Source: Eublepharis macularius
Lineage: Eukaryota; Chordata; Lepidosauria; Squamata; Eublepharidae
Length of the DNA: 64,000 nt
NCBI RefSeq assembly: GCF_028583425.1
Contig: NC_072799.1
Span: 90,258,217-90,322,216, forward strand
Direction of reading: 5' to 3'
Part shown: one piece after another, positions 11,486 to 22,560 of the stretch
Layout: the number at the start of each line of letters is the position of its first letter
Numbering within the stretch: position 1 is the first letter of the stretch
Made by a program: the position numbers and the translations under genes
The notes under the pieces: model-generated
The model's input: only the letters and a program-made list of their open reading frames with translations
Database searches by the model: none
Told to the model about the DNA's origin: nothing

Positions 11486-11879
11486 TGTTAGTACCACCAG
11501 TGACATGGATTTTTAAGAGTTCTTTAGAAGGACCTGTAATTGGGTTTTCAGTACCTATGTTAGATGCTCATAAAATAAGCACTATGGTACACCTAAAAAG
11601 CTGTACACATTAGACTAATTTAGAAAAGTGCTGAAATTTTTGAACTTCAGAAGATTTATGAGACATCAGTGACCATACCAAAAACAGAAATAAAGTATAA
11701 TGGAATACAATCAACCTCAACAATATATTGCTATTGCATAGGAGCAAAGGATTGTATTCTAAAGTAGCAGAGTTGGTTCATTTATTATTCATGTAGCCCT
11801 GGGGGTGGAACATGTTTTAAATGTGAAGCTTTCTGAACATAAAATGGTAAACGAAATAAAATATTTGTTTGACACGTAT
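11486..11879. other. No recognisable feature
   Basis: AT-rich unique-looking sequence between two repeats; no coding or repeat signal was recognised. Confidence 0.5.
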
Positions 11880-12170
11880 CTTCAATGGCATGACGAGTTA
11901 GAGTACTGAGACTTTGATCCGGGAAGCCTGGGCTCAAAGTTTGTACTTATGACGTTCATTAGTTGACCTTGGGCCAGTGGAGAGCAAGTGAACAGGGAGG
12001 AATACACCTGAGTCTGTTCACTTGCCAGGCAAGTGTAATTCATTACTTGTAGCTTGGCCCTCAGTCTAACACCTCAGGCTTGTTGAGAGGGTAATGTGAA
12101 GCTGGGGAAGGAACCCTGTAAATGCTGCCTTGAACTTGGAGGAAGGTGAGATAAATCTATAAGAAACAGA
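11880..12170 (+). repeat. tRNA-derived SINE, Sauria-type, with an internal insertion
   Basis: The order of short blocks fits a squamate tRNA-derived SINE: a head with GAGTTAGAGTACTGAGACTTTGATCCGGGAAGCCTGGG-like A and B box relics, TGACCTTGGGCCAGT, later CTAACACCTCAGGCTTGTTGAGAGGGTAATGTGAAGC, and a tail near 12150. About 85 extra bases separate CTTGGGCCAGT from CTTGGCCCTCAGTCT and include a palindrome, AGTGAACAGG...CTGTTCACT. The insert is flanked by similar CTTGG(G)CC sequences. Confidence 0.6.
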
Positions 12171-13478
12171 TTTTCTTCCTAGTTCAGTTCAAGTTTCATA
12201 GAACCCAGTTTCACACAAGTTGGATTACAATCACTCTCTCATACCAAGTTCATTCAGAACAGTTTATTAAATATTCGAGAAGCTGTTCTGAAAGAATTTG
12301 ATATGAGAGACTGATAATAAACTAACTTGTGTCCACAAACTGAGTTATGCTATATTCAAAACATCCATACTAAAACTGTGCCACCAACTATACTGAAGTG
12401 AAATAAAAGCCAGCTCCCAGCGCACCTTTTAAAATAGACTATTCTTTCACTATGCTGCTACAATTTTTCTAATAAAGCAAGAGTTGCAAACTTGTATCAG
12501 TAGTAGCAGCAGAGGTAGAGCTGTTGCTCATATCATACAAGTTTAAATTTAATCTGCATACATTTATATATTTAGTGCTGTTGTGGGGAGCACTTTTTAG
12601 GTTACACATGTGTATTCCAGAAGAGGTATGACATAAAAGAGAAGAAATATTTCTAACAGCTCATTGGCCACTTACTGGTTTGCATTACGATCTGCCCAGT
12701 TATTTGAGAGCAGTTTTCTAACCGATCAAGAGCCTTTTTGACTGACTGACAACTTCACAGCCGCGGTGATGGAAGACTCCTCTAGTATCACTACTGCTCC
12801 GATATACACAGTGGCCCCTGAATGCATCCTGTTCTTACCCTTTTATGACGACCACCATCCCATATTTAGAGCCCAAGCATTAATGGGGGGGGCAGTACAA
12901 ACTTGTAACCCCCCCCCAAAACCAACACCACAGTCCCTCAACTCATACATGCAATTTCATGAACCATGAAAAGAGTTGGTTTTAGTTACGAAATCACTGT
13001 TACGTATTCTACATTTTTGAACAATGCCCGCTTTTGCAGCTTTTGTTTAATAAGGACAGCCAGCCTGAGAGTCCTACAAATTTGCTAACTATTTTGTAAC
13101 TTTTTGGTCACCAAAAAGGGATTATCCTGTGAATTTATTTTTTAAAAAATTCTAATGAACGAACATGGCTACAAAGGCCAATTAACTTAAAGCTTTATTT
13201 TCATGGCCTTTTTCATTGCAAAATCATGAACTATCTCCCCAAATCAATTTCTCTTCCAAGTTCACACTTGATAAGACACGAGGGCCAGGTAGCTTAACGG
13301 TTCTTGCTCCATTGTAGAAGGTGTGCAGTTTTTATACTAGTTGGTGGATATACACCCCCAACCTTGACTATGTGCCTTTAAGTGCAGGAGCTGGCTTCAG
13401 CCTGCCCTTTTCCTTGGTTCAGTAGGGAGTACTTCAGAAGACAGAGAGAACTGCTGTATTGGGAGCTGTTCATGATGA
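12171..13478. other. No gene; minor C/G tract hairpin
   Basis: Non-coding, AT-rich. The only local structure is a G8 run near 12883 followed by a C9 run near 12910, which could pair. The longest open frames lack any family motif. Confidence 0.5.
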
Positions 13479-13486
13479 CATCCAAG

Positions 13487-14197
13487 CAGGGCCGGATTGA
13501 GGGGGGAGGGGGTAGCCTGCCCCCAGCACCAAAGAGGGGGTGCCAGGCACGGCTGCCAGCCGCCGGGAGCATGTCATGGCTTGCTGCATAGGAGGCTGAG
13601 CGCAAGGTTGGGAGGCGCTCGGCAGCCCCGCCAATAGGGCGGCTGGCTTGCCATGCACGGAGGGCCGCTCAGCTGCCCGCGCGGCAAGCCAGCTGCCCCA
13701 GCAGCAGTGTACACCCTTGCTGCTGCTACTACCGCCAGCTCTGTGGCGCTCCATGCGCTGGGGTGGCCACCTTGCCGCGCGGGCAACATGGGGCAGGTGA
13801 ACCATGCGGAGGGCATCGTAGCCCTGCGCCGCCCCCCCCAGTGCACAGAGCGCTGTGGAGCTGGTGGCGGTGGTGGCAGCGGCAAGACGTGAGCTGGGGC
13901 TGCTGGCTTGCCACGCAGGCAGCTGAGCCCAGGGCTGGGAGGCCCTCCGCACATGGCAAGCCAGCTGCCCCCCCCCCAGTGCACGACTGCACCGCTGCCG
14001 TTGCCGCCAGCTCCGCAGCGCACTGGGCGCTGGAGCTGCCGGCTTGCTGCGCGGGCGGCACGCCTCCCACCCTGCATGATGATGTCACAAAAGTGACATC
14101 ATTATGCAGCGCTGGGAGCGCGCTGCGCGCATGTGCACACGCACGAAGACCTAGCCAAGGTTTGCACCAGGCGCCTCTGCCCGTTCATCCAGCCCTG
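13487..14197. mobile_element. GC-rich hAT-like non-autonomous DNA element, copy 2
   Basis: It starts CAGGGCCGGATTGAGGGGGG, as copies 1 and 3 do, and ends in CAGCCCTG. Perfect 8-bp flanks, CATCCAAG (13479-13486 and 14198-14205), define the insertion. The interior is CpG-rich and holds GCC/GCT-rich modules that yield long but meaningless overlapping frames on both strands. Near the right end it carries GATGATGTCACAAAAGTGACATCAT, also seen in the other copies in varied form. Confidence 0.85.
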
Positions 14198-14205
14198 CAT
14201 CCAAG

Positions 14206-15395
14206 GCCTATCTGAATCTTGTTGCGTTTGAAGTTTCCTTCTGCTCCTATATACAGCTGCTCTTCTTCTCCATCAACCATGTTAATCAGAACAGCCCTTA
14301 TTTTTTTCCTCTTGTGGTTTCTTTTTTTACTTAATCTTCTCCTCTGCCAGCCACTTTCATTTCTGTTTGAAAATATGCTGTCTTTAGCCTAAGAGATCCA
14401 TTATTATGTGAAAGTTTGCAATTGACTTACTGATCCTCCCTCTCCATGACCATGAAGTTACTGTATCTGAGCCCAACCTGTTGCAAGGATAAAATGAGCG
14501 TAGTCAAAAATGGAAATAGTATAGAAACTCAGAATATGTTCAGTATGAGAACAATAATACAAACAAGACAATAATAATATCTGAGATATATGAGTAAAAT
14601 ATATAATATATGAGTAAAATAACCCCCAATGAAATGTTGTTCTTTTTCTTCAAGAACCAAACTATGGCATGATTCTGCGGTTAATCTCCACAAGCAGAAG
14701 GGATTTCCATCAGTAGAATGGGACTCCCCCACAATTCAGCCCCAAACTACCCCCAAATTGTTGCTTGGGAGGGAACAGGATAGCATGCGGGAGGGGAGAA
14801 TTGGTGAGCACTGTTAGCAGAAATTTTCTATTAGTAAAAATTTCCTGAGGGATCCTACCCACCATCCCTGACATGTTTTAAGTAAACTATAAAAATGCTA
14901 TTGATTGTTCTGATACACAACTAGGCCCTCTTACAGGGGCCATAATAATCAGGTTCCATAATAAGTATGACCTTGTAGTATGATCTGCACAATTTTATGG
15001 TGCTTATGCACTTGGGCAATGCCAGAAAATCTACAGGATGATGTCCAAGATAGAACCAATATAACTTATTTTGAATTTTTTTGTTCATTTCCTTTATGGG
15101 TCTTGTGGAGCAAATATCAGCTGGAACTTAGATTAGGAAAATAGTACAGGAAAGGTTAACATCCCAAACTAGACATGATGACTTGTAGCATGTAGGGTCT
15201 GGAGTTTCCTGACTTGACTTTGACAGTCAGATATCAGTGGCAGGAAACTTGTTTTCCATGTGTATGAGGCTCTAAATTTGATTGGTACCAAGGCATGGGA
15301 GGGGGGCGGAGGAGCATCAAGCCACCCTCTGTGTGGTTTTCCTGTCCCCAAATGACTCTTGAAATGCTATTGCTGCCTTGGGTGGGGGCCTGTGC
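14206..15395. other. No recognisable feature
   Basis: AT-rich sequence with no recognised coding motif or repeat end. Confidence 0.5.
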
Positions 15396-15399
15396 AAGT

Positions 15400-15510
15400 A
15401 GCCCATCAATTCATCTTATGCTGCTTGGTCAAATGCTTTTTAATGTTTTGTAATCCACCTTGAGTCTCAGTGAGAAAGGTGGACTATAAATAAAATGAAC
15501 ATGCAGCCTT
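15400..15510 (+). repeat. 3' tail of an interspersed repeat (LINE/SINE type)
   Basis: The string TTGTAATCCACCTTGAGTCTCAGTGAGAAAGGTGGACTATAAATAAA resembles the common 3' tails of reptile LINE or SINE copies. Related tails appear at 53715-53765 (inverted) and 54660-54690. The family was not determined. Confidence 0.4.
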
Positions 15511-16670
15511 CCATTGGGAACAGGTCAAATAACACCCAAATAATACTCCCCCTCTGTCACACACACACATTGTCTTGGTTGAAAATTTGTGTTTTAGCCA
15601 TTGGAAATATAATAGCTCTCATGCCAATTCTTACTACAACTTGATTAAAATTTTGATAGGGCTGATGACAAGGTTGTTTTTTAGCTTTGCATCTGGCTCC
15701 CTGACCGCCTCTTGGCCATTTATAGTATAGAGGGATGACACTGAAATAAGGAATTGGGAGCCCTACCATTGTAATGCTGACTGGACCGCCATTAATCTGC
15801 TACTTCTTTAGTTTTCCCACCTCCAGAGGCCCAGTGACAATGTTTACTATTAAGTTAACATTAAATATAGTCAGCTTATTCTTTTCACAGCGGCTGTTTC
15901 TGAACAGTTTGCTTAATGTTTTGTCAGCAGTTTTGTTGGTGAAAACATATGGAGAATATAAGATGAGAATCAAGGTTAATAAACGACATGAAAGCATTTT
16001 CACAGTCAATATTTATCCTTCTTTTAAGGAGGCCCTGAAGGGCAATTAGAATTGTTTAAGATTGATGTGGTTAATTTGCCCCGGTGGAACTGATCTTTAT
16101 GATGTGTCCTACTGAAGAGTTCTACTGTTCATAGGGGGTGGGAAGGGAACTGTTGTTATGTAAGAGATCCCTGAAGTGGGCTATATCTCTTGAAAATGGA
16201 AGGAAAAATCTGTGGCATTTCAGAGTTCAGTTATCTGTATGTGTGGCGGTAAGGAGAATATAATCAAAATTACATTGCTCAAAGAGTGCAATTTATTTAT
16301 GTAATAACTTTATATTTCAGCTACTTAGTCATGTTCGTCACAGATGCTTGGAGCAGCTTATGATAAAATATGCTAAAGCCATCATGGTGCTAAAATATAT
16401 ATTTTACTATTATTTTTAATAGATAATGTTTTTTGTTGTTTTATAACAGCTTTAAAACAAACCGGATTTAAATTAGTAGTTAAATGAAGCAGCCAATAAA
16501 ATGAGTGAAATATTAATAATACGACACAGTTATACTTCAGATTCTTTGTTCCTAGTTTATTAAGGGTTTTATATAAGCACTTGTATTCAGGACTGGCAAC
16601 TAGTGAAGTACTTACAGAACTTGAAGAATATGCTCTTTATAATCCAGACTAATGACCAGCCTTGCTGTCA
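15511..16670. other. No recognisable feature
   Basis: Apart from a short CA run near 15560, the segment shows no repeat boundary or coding motif that I recognise. Confidence 0.5.
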
Positions 16671-16679
16671 GCCTGCACT

Positions 16680-16900
16680 ATTTCCAGATAGTCTTCAAGG
16701 GCAGCCCCACAACAATCACCCTGTGAGGGGGGTGGGGCTGAGAGAGCTCCTAGAAGCTGTGACTGACCCCAGGTCACCCAGCTGGCTTCAGGCAGAAGAG
16801 TTATTTATTTTATTTATTTATTGTTTTTGATTTTTATTCCGCCCTCCCTGCACAGGCAGGCTCAGGGCGGATTACAACCAATAAAAACATTTATAATAGA
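16680..16900 (-). repeat. SINE fragment and a LINE/SINE 3' tail around a TTTA run
   Basis: The first part (CCCACAACAATCACCCTGTGAGG to GGCTTCAGGCAGAAGAG) is the middle of the tRNA-derived SINE, inverted. The same block is present in a fuller copy at 40270-40515. A TTTA-rich run (16800-16835) follows, and then ATTCCGCCCTCCCTG...CAGGGCGGATTACAACC, the inverted tail of another repeat. Confidence 0.6.
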
Positions 16901-17184
16901 CTAGCTTGATGTCCATGCTTCGCTACAGTATTTAACTACTTTAAGTTCAATTATAATACTTATGGGTATGTAACATTTTTTGGTTTGGGGGGGGGGGGGT
17001 TGAGTTGGTTTTGTAGTATAATAGCATAGTACCCAAGCTTCACAAAAGTATTTGAATAAAGTGAAGTGTGTTGATGCTGAAAACTGAAGTGAAATTTGAA
17101 ATGTAACAGTTATTTAAGAGATTTTTAAAAGGAAAAGATTGTAGTGCAATAAATAAAGTGAAAAATATGTACAACAGTTTTTTT

Positions 17185-17450
17185 CTACTGAAGGACCACT
17201 TTGTAGACCACATTGGTGGTTTTCCTCTCAGGTGCTGGGATCACCAGGCTGCTGGGTGAGCTCACTCTGGAGCAGGCCACGTAGAATTGCCCATGTGAGA
17301 AGCAGTCCTCCCTCAAGTCAATTCCTGCCACCTTCAGTGTCTGCCCCTGGGACTTATTGATTGTCATAGCAAAGCAGGCCTTGAGGGGGAACTGCAGTCT
17401 CTTAAATTCAAAGAGGTTCTTGTCTGGGGTCAGCAGCCCAGCCCCTGGAC
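17185..17450 (-). pseudogene. Helitron helicase, C-terminal motif block
   Basis: The minus strand reads FKRLQFPLKACFAMTINKSQGQTL followed by VAGIDLREDCFSHGQFYVACSRVSSPSSL (quoted in parts). CFAMTINKSQGQTL and GQFYVACSRV are the helicase motifs V and VI of Pif1-type helicases fused in Helitrons, which unwind DNA during rolling-circle transposition. Motif VI ends near 17225. The part upstream continues only beyond the foreign block, at 18497. Confidence 0.85.
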
Positions 17451-17454
17451 TTGC

Positions 17455-18490
17455 TGACAGGCAGCGGCAGGGGGCAGCCGGGAGACAACAATTCAACTGC
17501 TCTGTCTGGCAAACAGAGCCAGAACCTGCCTACTCCAGGGGGAAGGGGCGAAAGGCCAAAGCCTCAGAAGGCTGGAGGGAGCAGGGAGAAGCTAGCTAGT
17601 CCCACCCCCCAGGGGGAAGAGAGGGGGCTAAGCAGGCTAGAGGAAAAGGGCCAAGGCAGGGGGAATAGGGACCCAGCAACAGCCCAAACAGAGCCCTTAC
17701 CTTCCAAGGAGGAGAAGCAGCCACTACAGCCCAGAGCCACACCCTGGCTAGAGGACAGCAGCCTGGCTCAGGAGGTGCTAGGAGCCAAGCCCCTCCAGGT
17801 GGAGCTGCCACAGGCATTCTGGGGGACGAGATGGGTAGCCCTGCCCGGCATCAATGAGCAGGCAGCCCAGAAGCTGGCCAGGGCAGCTCCTCGTGAGCAA
17901 GGCCAGGCATGCTCAGCAGCACAGAAGCCGGCTGGGGCAGCTCCTCATGAGCAAGGCCAAGAAGACCTCAGCTGGGGATGGCTCGCATTCAACCCCACCC
18001 TGCCAGCCAGGCAAGGAAGCCAAGAAGGGATTAGTGGTAGGAGGGAAACACCTGAGGGAAGACACAGCTGGGCCAAGTCAGGAGAGGGAACAAGCCTAGA
18101 AGGAGGGCGGGGTGAGGAAAGGAAGCCCTATATAAGGTGGCTAGGAAGAGCTCTGAGGTGGTGGGTGAGAGCAAGGAGTGATGGTGTGGAGTGAGAGCAG
18201 AGCAGTGTGAGAGTGGAGGCTTGGAGGAGAGTTCTGGGAGGAGGAGATGATGGAGGATGCAGAGGGTAAGCAGGCCAGCGAGTGGACTGAGAGGGAGTCT
18301 GGGTGATGTATACCGCCCCTCCTTCTACAGAGCAGGGTCCTGCAGTATCCCTGGTGCCCCTCTGATGTCAGGGCCAGCCCAGCTGGGGCCCCGCCCAGTG
18401 GAGGCAGCGACAAGCCCTGACAGTTCTCTGATGATATGAGTGGTAGGCGTGGTATGAACCCCAACTCCTCCCTCCCCGAGCACTGCCAGT
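17455..18490 (+). mobile_element. Insertion in the Helitron, possibly a solo LTR
   Basis: About 1 kb of GC-rich sequence lies between two adjoining parts of the helicase (LHRNISEATLFTG on one side, LLTPDKNLFEFKRLQF on the other). It contains CCCTATATAAGG at about 18128, a good TATA box, in a position suited to a long terminal repeat on the + strand. It ends near AGCCCTGACA. I could not find a convincing target duplication, so the LTR reading is only a suggestion. The 247-codon frame within it has low-complexity composition and no motif. Confidence 0.4.
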
Positions 18491-18496
18491 GAACAA

Positions 18497-19237
18497 TGTG
18501 GCCTCACTGATGTTCCTGTGGAGGACTTTCACTTATAGTCTTGTGTCATTGCAGAGTTTGGGTGGGCTGAGGTTCCAGAGCAGCATCACTGGAGCCCCCA
18601 CTTTGAGGAGAAGCTTGTGATCTGGGAAGCCAGGAGGGTTGAGTGTGTTGAGGAACTCCATGGGGTAGTGGACCATGTCATCCATTTGCCCCACTGAGTC
18701 CCCAGATCTGTACTCCATTTTTGCCCCTTTGAGGGAGCTGTGTTTCATTACTGATGGAAGCCTTGTCATTCCTAGGGGTCAGAATGGCACGCTAGCACAG
18801 CCAGTATGTGGACTTCTCTGTTATAGTGACGATATCAGGGTATGTTGTGGCTGTTAGGTCTGCTAGGGTCATCACAACTGTGCCCAGATCTGCAGGTATG
18901 GTCACCTTTCCCTTGAACTCAGGATATTCTCTGTTCCCTATTTTTAGTAGGAGTTCAGAGAATTCCCTAGCAGAATCTCGTCTCTCAAGTGGACCCTCAC
19001 GTTCTTTCTTAGTGAGAGTTTCCTGATGAGGGGCCACAGATACGATGCCTTGACACACACAATAACCTCATCAGCTTGAGTTCCCCTTGGGACTACTGGC
19101 GGAGTCTGCCAGAAGTCTCCAGCCAACAGCCCAGTGACTACCTCCATCACTCTCTTGTATCCCCTGACATCTTTGAGGGTTACCCTCAGTGCCTCAAAAC
19201 ACCCCTTCCTCTTTTTAGCATGCTGTATCCTGCACAA
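18497..19237 (-). pseudogene. Helitron helicase, central part
   Basis: Minus-strand frames encode GLLAGDFWQTPPVVPRGT (motif II/III region), ASYLWPLIRKLSLRKNVRVHL, then YPMEFLNTLNPPGFPDHKL and LKVGAPVMLLWNL, then LHRNISEATLFTG at the edge of the insert. This order matches Helitron helicases, with the conserved phrase on NLNPP and VGAPVMLLRNL. Stops and frame changes occur near 18780 and 18950. Confidence 0.8.
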
Positions 19238-19572
19238 TGTCTGCCAGGAGGCTTCTTAGGGGAAGTAAAAGGTGATGGCTACAAGAGGTGTGAGGTGGAG
19301 TTGGACTGAGGGAGGGGTGGTGTAGTGGGCACTTCAACAGGTTCATGTGAGAGGTTCACATTGAAATGGACCCTAGAAAGGTCATGCACCATCTCCCCAT
19401 GAACATTTAAAAACTCAGTTGCCATATTGACTTTTATATAAAATCCCTATTCAGGAGTCTTATACTGTCTTTCTTCAACTGTCTGCAGTTTCTTGACCCG
19501 ATTTTTACCTCAGAACACAAGAGTTCCACAACTGAACCATCAGAGAGAGGGGGGTGCAAGCAGGTAGGCATC

Positions 19573-20066
19573 ACAGTAGGGTTGCCAGGTCCAAGCTGGG
19601 AAATTCCTAGAGATTTTGGGAACTGAGCCTGGATAGAGTGGGGCTTGGGGAGGGGAGGGGCCTCAGAATAGTATAATACCATAGAGCCCTCTCTCCAAAG
19701 CAGCCATTTTCTCCAGGGTCACAGATGCAGAGAAGTTAGCCGTGTTAGTCTGTGGTAGCAAAATCAAAAAGAGTCCAGTAGCACCTTTAAGACTAACCAA
19801 TTTTATTTTAGCATAAGCTTTCGAGAATCAAGTTCTCTTTGTCAGATGCCTGATACAGAGACATCAGGCATCTGACGAAGAGAACTTGATTCTCGAAAGC
19901 TTATGCTAAAATAAAATTGGTTAGTCTTAAAGGTGCTACTGGACTCTTTTTGATTTTCTCCAGGGGAACTGATCTCTGTCACCTGGACATCAGTTGTAAT
20001 TCTGAGAGATCTCCAGCCACCCCCTGGAGGTTGGCAAATTTACATCACAGGGAGATTGGCAACCCT
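19573..20066 (-). mobile_element. TAGGGTTGCCAG-ended short element, split by a retroposon
   Basis: The left end is AGGGTTGCCAGGTCC and the right end GGCAACCCTA. The left half, read on the minus strand, matches the copy at 28497-28706 over GGAGAAAATGGCTGCTTTGG and the following GGCTCTATGGTATTAT. A palindromic retroposon (19719-19953) interrupts it. The half-sites TTTTCTCCAGGG on both sides are the duplicated target. The class is undetermined. Confidence 0.7.
19719..19953 (+). mobile_element. Palindromic SINE-like retroposon, copy 1
   Basis: The element starts GATGCAGAGAAGTTAGCCGTGTTAGTCTG and then carries AGAGTCCAGTAGCACC...TCAGATGC followed by its own reverse complement up to GGTGCTACTGGACTCTTTTTG. 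It is flanked by TTTTCTCCAGGG on both sides (19707-19718 and 19954-19965), a duplication of 12 bases. That length points to reverse-transcription-based insertion rather than to cut-and-paste. Confidence 0.75.
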
Positions 20067-20579
20067 AGTGAACTTTTAGGGGAAGACTGTGAGGTGCTTT
20101 TTACCTCAGGACACATTCAATGACTCCCTTAGCAACTGTTTAGAATCTTGGCCCCATATGCAAATGACCCTGAAAGCTAGCCCAATCAGGGAAGAGTGGC
20201 TGAGTTGGCAGTTGGCAGGGGAGGAGAAGCCTGCCAGCCACACAGGGAAGCTGTATCCCTATGGGGAAACACATTTTACCCCTTTTTACCCCCTCAGGGG
20301 GCGAATTTCTTAAAATCCCTTCTTAGTGAGCCCCTACATCACAAAAGTAACGTCCTGCCCAAATTCCACGTTTCTAGGTCCAGGGGTTTGGACTGGGTGT
20401 TGATGAGTCAGTCAGGACACTTATATATAGATTTATGCTTTAAAAGAGTTTTAAAAAGCAGACAGTAACAACAATATAATATAAATATTTAAAATTGACA
20501 AGGTGGCAGCAATCAACTAGTAAGAGGCAGTCAATCCACCATTTGGAACTATCACTTAAAACTGGGAAAGAAAACTAAA

Positions 20580-20680
20580 TGGTGGATGTATTGTCGAAGG
20601 CTTTCACGGCCGGAGAACGATGGTTGTTGTGGGTTTTCCGGGCTGTATTGCCGTGGTCTTGGCATTGTAGTGGATGGTGT
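20580..20680. repeat. Penelope-like element terminal fragment
   Basis: TATTGTCGAAGGCTTTCACGGCCGG and GTTGTGGGTTTTCCGGGCTGTATTGCCGTGGTCTTGGCATTGTAG repeat the terminal sequence of the Penelope-like remnant at 58478-59225. Only this piece is present here. Confidence 0.55.
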
Positions 20681-20734
20681 AAATGTAAATGGTGGATATC
20701 TCTGACTGAGAGCAGTCTGATCTTTCTCTCCTCT

Positions 20735-21690
20735 ATTAAGGCCAATGGAGGCCTAGCCTGGCCGCAACCTTATGCCTGGTGGAACATCTCTGTCTTACAA
20801 GCCTAGTGAAAGGATAATAAATTCTGCCAGGCTCTGGTCTCATTAGAGAGTTCCGCCAGGTTGGAGCCAGGACCAAAAAGGCCCTGGCTCTGGTTGAGGC
20901 CAGGTTGGCCTCCCTGGGGCCAGGGACCACCAATAGTTGCTTTCCTCCTGACTGGAGCATCCTCTGGGGCACATACGGGGAGAGGCGGTCCTGCAGATAT
21001 GTTTATTGCAGTCCGCATAGGGCTTTATAGGTTAATGTTCAAACCTTGAATCTGATTCGGTACTCCACTGGCAGCCAATGCAGCTGGTGCAATACCGGTG
21101 TTATATGTGCACCACTTGATGCTCCGATGATGACACACACTGCTGCATTTTGAACCAGCTGCAACTGCTGGATCAGATTCAGAGGAAGCCCTGCATAAGA
21201 GCGGGTTACAGTAATCCAACCTAGAAGTTACCATTGCTTGGATCACTGTAGTTAAGTTGTGGGTTGAAAGATAGGGGACAAGCTGCCTGGCCTGTCGAAG
21301 ATAGAAAAAAGAGGACCTGGCAACCACTGCAACTTGAGCCTCCATTTTCAGGGAGGCACCTAGGATCACCCCCAGACTCCTGACCTTTGGAACTGGCATA
21401 AGTGGCGCCCCATCAAGGGTCGAAAGCTGGAGTTTCGAATCCACACCCCAGTGACTCAAGTACAGGACCTCCATCTTTGTGGGGTTTAATTTCAGCCGAC
21501 TCTGCTTCAGCCATCCAGTCATGGCTTCAAAAGCATGCTCCAGGACATATGAGGCTGAGCCAGGCCGGCCGTCTATCAACAGATTTAATTGGGTGTCATC
21601 AGCATATGATGACACCCAAGTCCGAAACTTTGCACCAACTGGGTGAGGGAGCGCATTAAACAATAATGGGTGAGGAATCAAACCCAGTTC
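20735..21690 (-). mobile_element. L2-clade LINE, reverse transcriptase C-terminal half
   Basis: The minus strand encodes the catalytic palm motif SYADDTQLNLLI (near 21600), then LKLNPTKMEVLYL, LGVILGASLKMEAQV and SRLDYCNPL. After a frame change near 21200 it continues to the same C-terminus as the copy at 17-640 (GPAYLQ-like, RAFLVLAPTWRNSL). Polymerase upstream of YADD is missing, so this is a 5'-truncated insertion. The L2 family copies its RNA at a nicked target using an endonuclease and reverse transcriptase. Confidence 0.85.
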
Positions 21691-21930
21691 TGCAGATTAG
21701 AGTCCTGCTGACTCTTAACCACTATACCAAACTGTATAATGTTTGAAAGGAAAAAACTTTATATAACAGGCAGGGATTGAGTTAGTTAGGGAATTAAGGA
21801 GCTGAAGTAAAATTCTGTTGGTAGTATAGTTTGGTATAGTGGATAATAATGGCATACTTTGTAAACCGCTCTGAGTGGGCATTAAGTTGTCCTGAAGGGC
21901 AGTATATAGATTATTATTATCATTATTATT
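21665..21930. repeat. tRNA-derived SINE pieces and (ATT)n tail
   Basis: Inverted SINE head (GAATCAAACCCAGTTCTGCAGATTAGAGTCC...CCACTATACCAAACTG, 21676-21735) is followed by a + strand SINE 3' part, TTGTAAACCGCTCTGAGTGGGCATTAAGTTGTCCTGAAGGGCAGTATA (21860-21908), and an ATT-rich tail. The same 3' part closes the SINE at 33557-33825. Confidence 0.6.
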
Positions 21931-22028
21931 CGAATTATCTGAAACACAATCAACAATAAGCAGAGGTCACATGTTATTATTGATTGGCCTTACTAAGCTG
22001 ATACAAGTTTCCACCGGAGACCTAAGTA

Positions 22029-22560
22029 TCAACCAGATATCAGCGTAATATTGTACACTGTTCCAAGTAGCGCCATCTTTCGCAGTTCTGTAGTTGTTAG
22101 GTCAGAAAGCTGCAGTTTTTCCATATGAATTGCAAAGTTTTTCGAGATGGTTGCAAGTGCACCGATGACAATGGGGATTACTGTTGCATTCTTCTTCCAT
22201 AGTCGTGTGGTTTCTGTTGCCAGATCTCTATGTTTAATCATTTTTTCTTGTTCTTTTTCTTCGACTCTGGCATCCCCAGGAATTACAATGTCGATTATCC
22301 AGACTTTTCAATTTTCCACGACTGTTATGTCTGGTGTATTATGTTCAAGGCGCCAATCAGTTTGAATTCTGAAATCCCACAAGATCTTGCCTTGTTCATT
22401 TTCTAGCACCTTTTCCACCTGATGTTCCCATGAATTCTTTGATACTGGCAAGTTATACTTTTTACACAATGACCAATGAATCACCTTTGCAACTCTGTCA
22501 TATCTAGCTTTGTAGTCCATCTGTGAATTTTGCTGCATTCAGAGATAAGATGGGACACAG
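22029..22560 (-). pseudogene. R4-type LINE restriction-like endonuclease domain
   Basis: The minus strand reads CQEKDETVSHLISEC (near 22550), then YKARYDRVAKVIHWSLCKKY, WEHQVEKVLENEQGKILWDF, NTPDITVVEN, a stop, and WIIDIVIPGDARVEEKEQEK. The PD...D pattern (TPDITVV, then IIDIVIPGD) is the catalytic signature of restriction-like nucleases in R2/R4 LINEs, preceded by the usual Cys/His knuckle. The second half of the active site lies beyond the stop at about 22308. Confidence 0.75.

Larger units (their letters stand above)
16901..19260 (-). mobile_element. Helitron remnant (helicase part), interrupted
   Basis: Minus-strand fragments in order from 19237 to 17185 give the C-terminal part of a Pif1-like Helitron helicase. 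The proposed 3' terminus is CTAG at 16901-16904 followed by host T at 16900, as Helitron insertions require; no clear subterminal hairpin was seen. A block of about 1 kb (about 17455-18490) that does not code for helicase splits the domain. This is a decayed copy; the Rep domain was not recognised. Confidence 0.65.

Noticed and set aside
10818..14215. Long GC-rich frames on both strands (up to 185 codons) as genes
   Set aside because: They lie wholly inside hAT-like elements with terminal repeats, run in overlapping frames on both strands and have repetitive Ala/Gly/Pro/Arg composition without any motif.
17451..18194. A 247-codon + strand frame as a protein gene
   Set aside because: It sits in the block that interrupts the Helitron, has low-complexity composition (Glu, Gln, Gly, Ala, Pro) and no domain; no start or splice context supports it.
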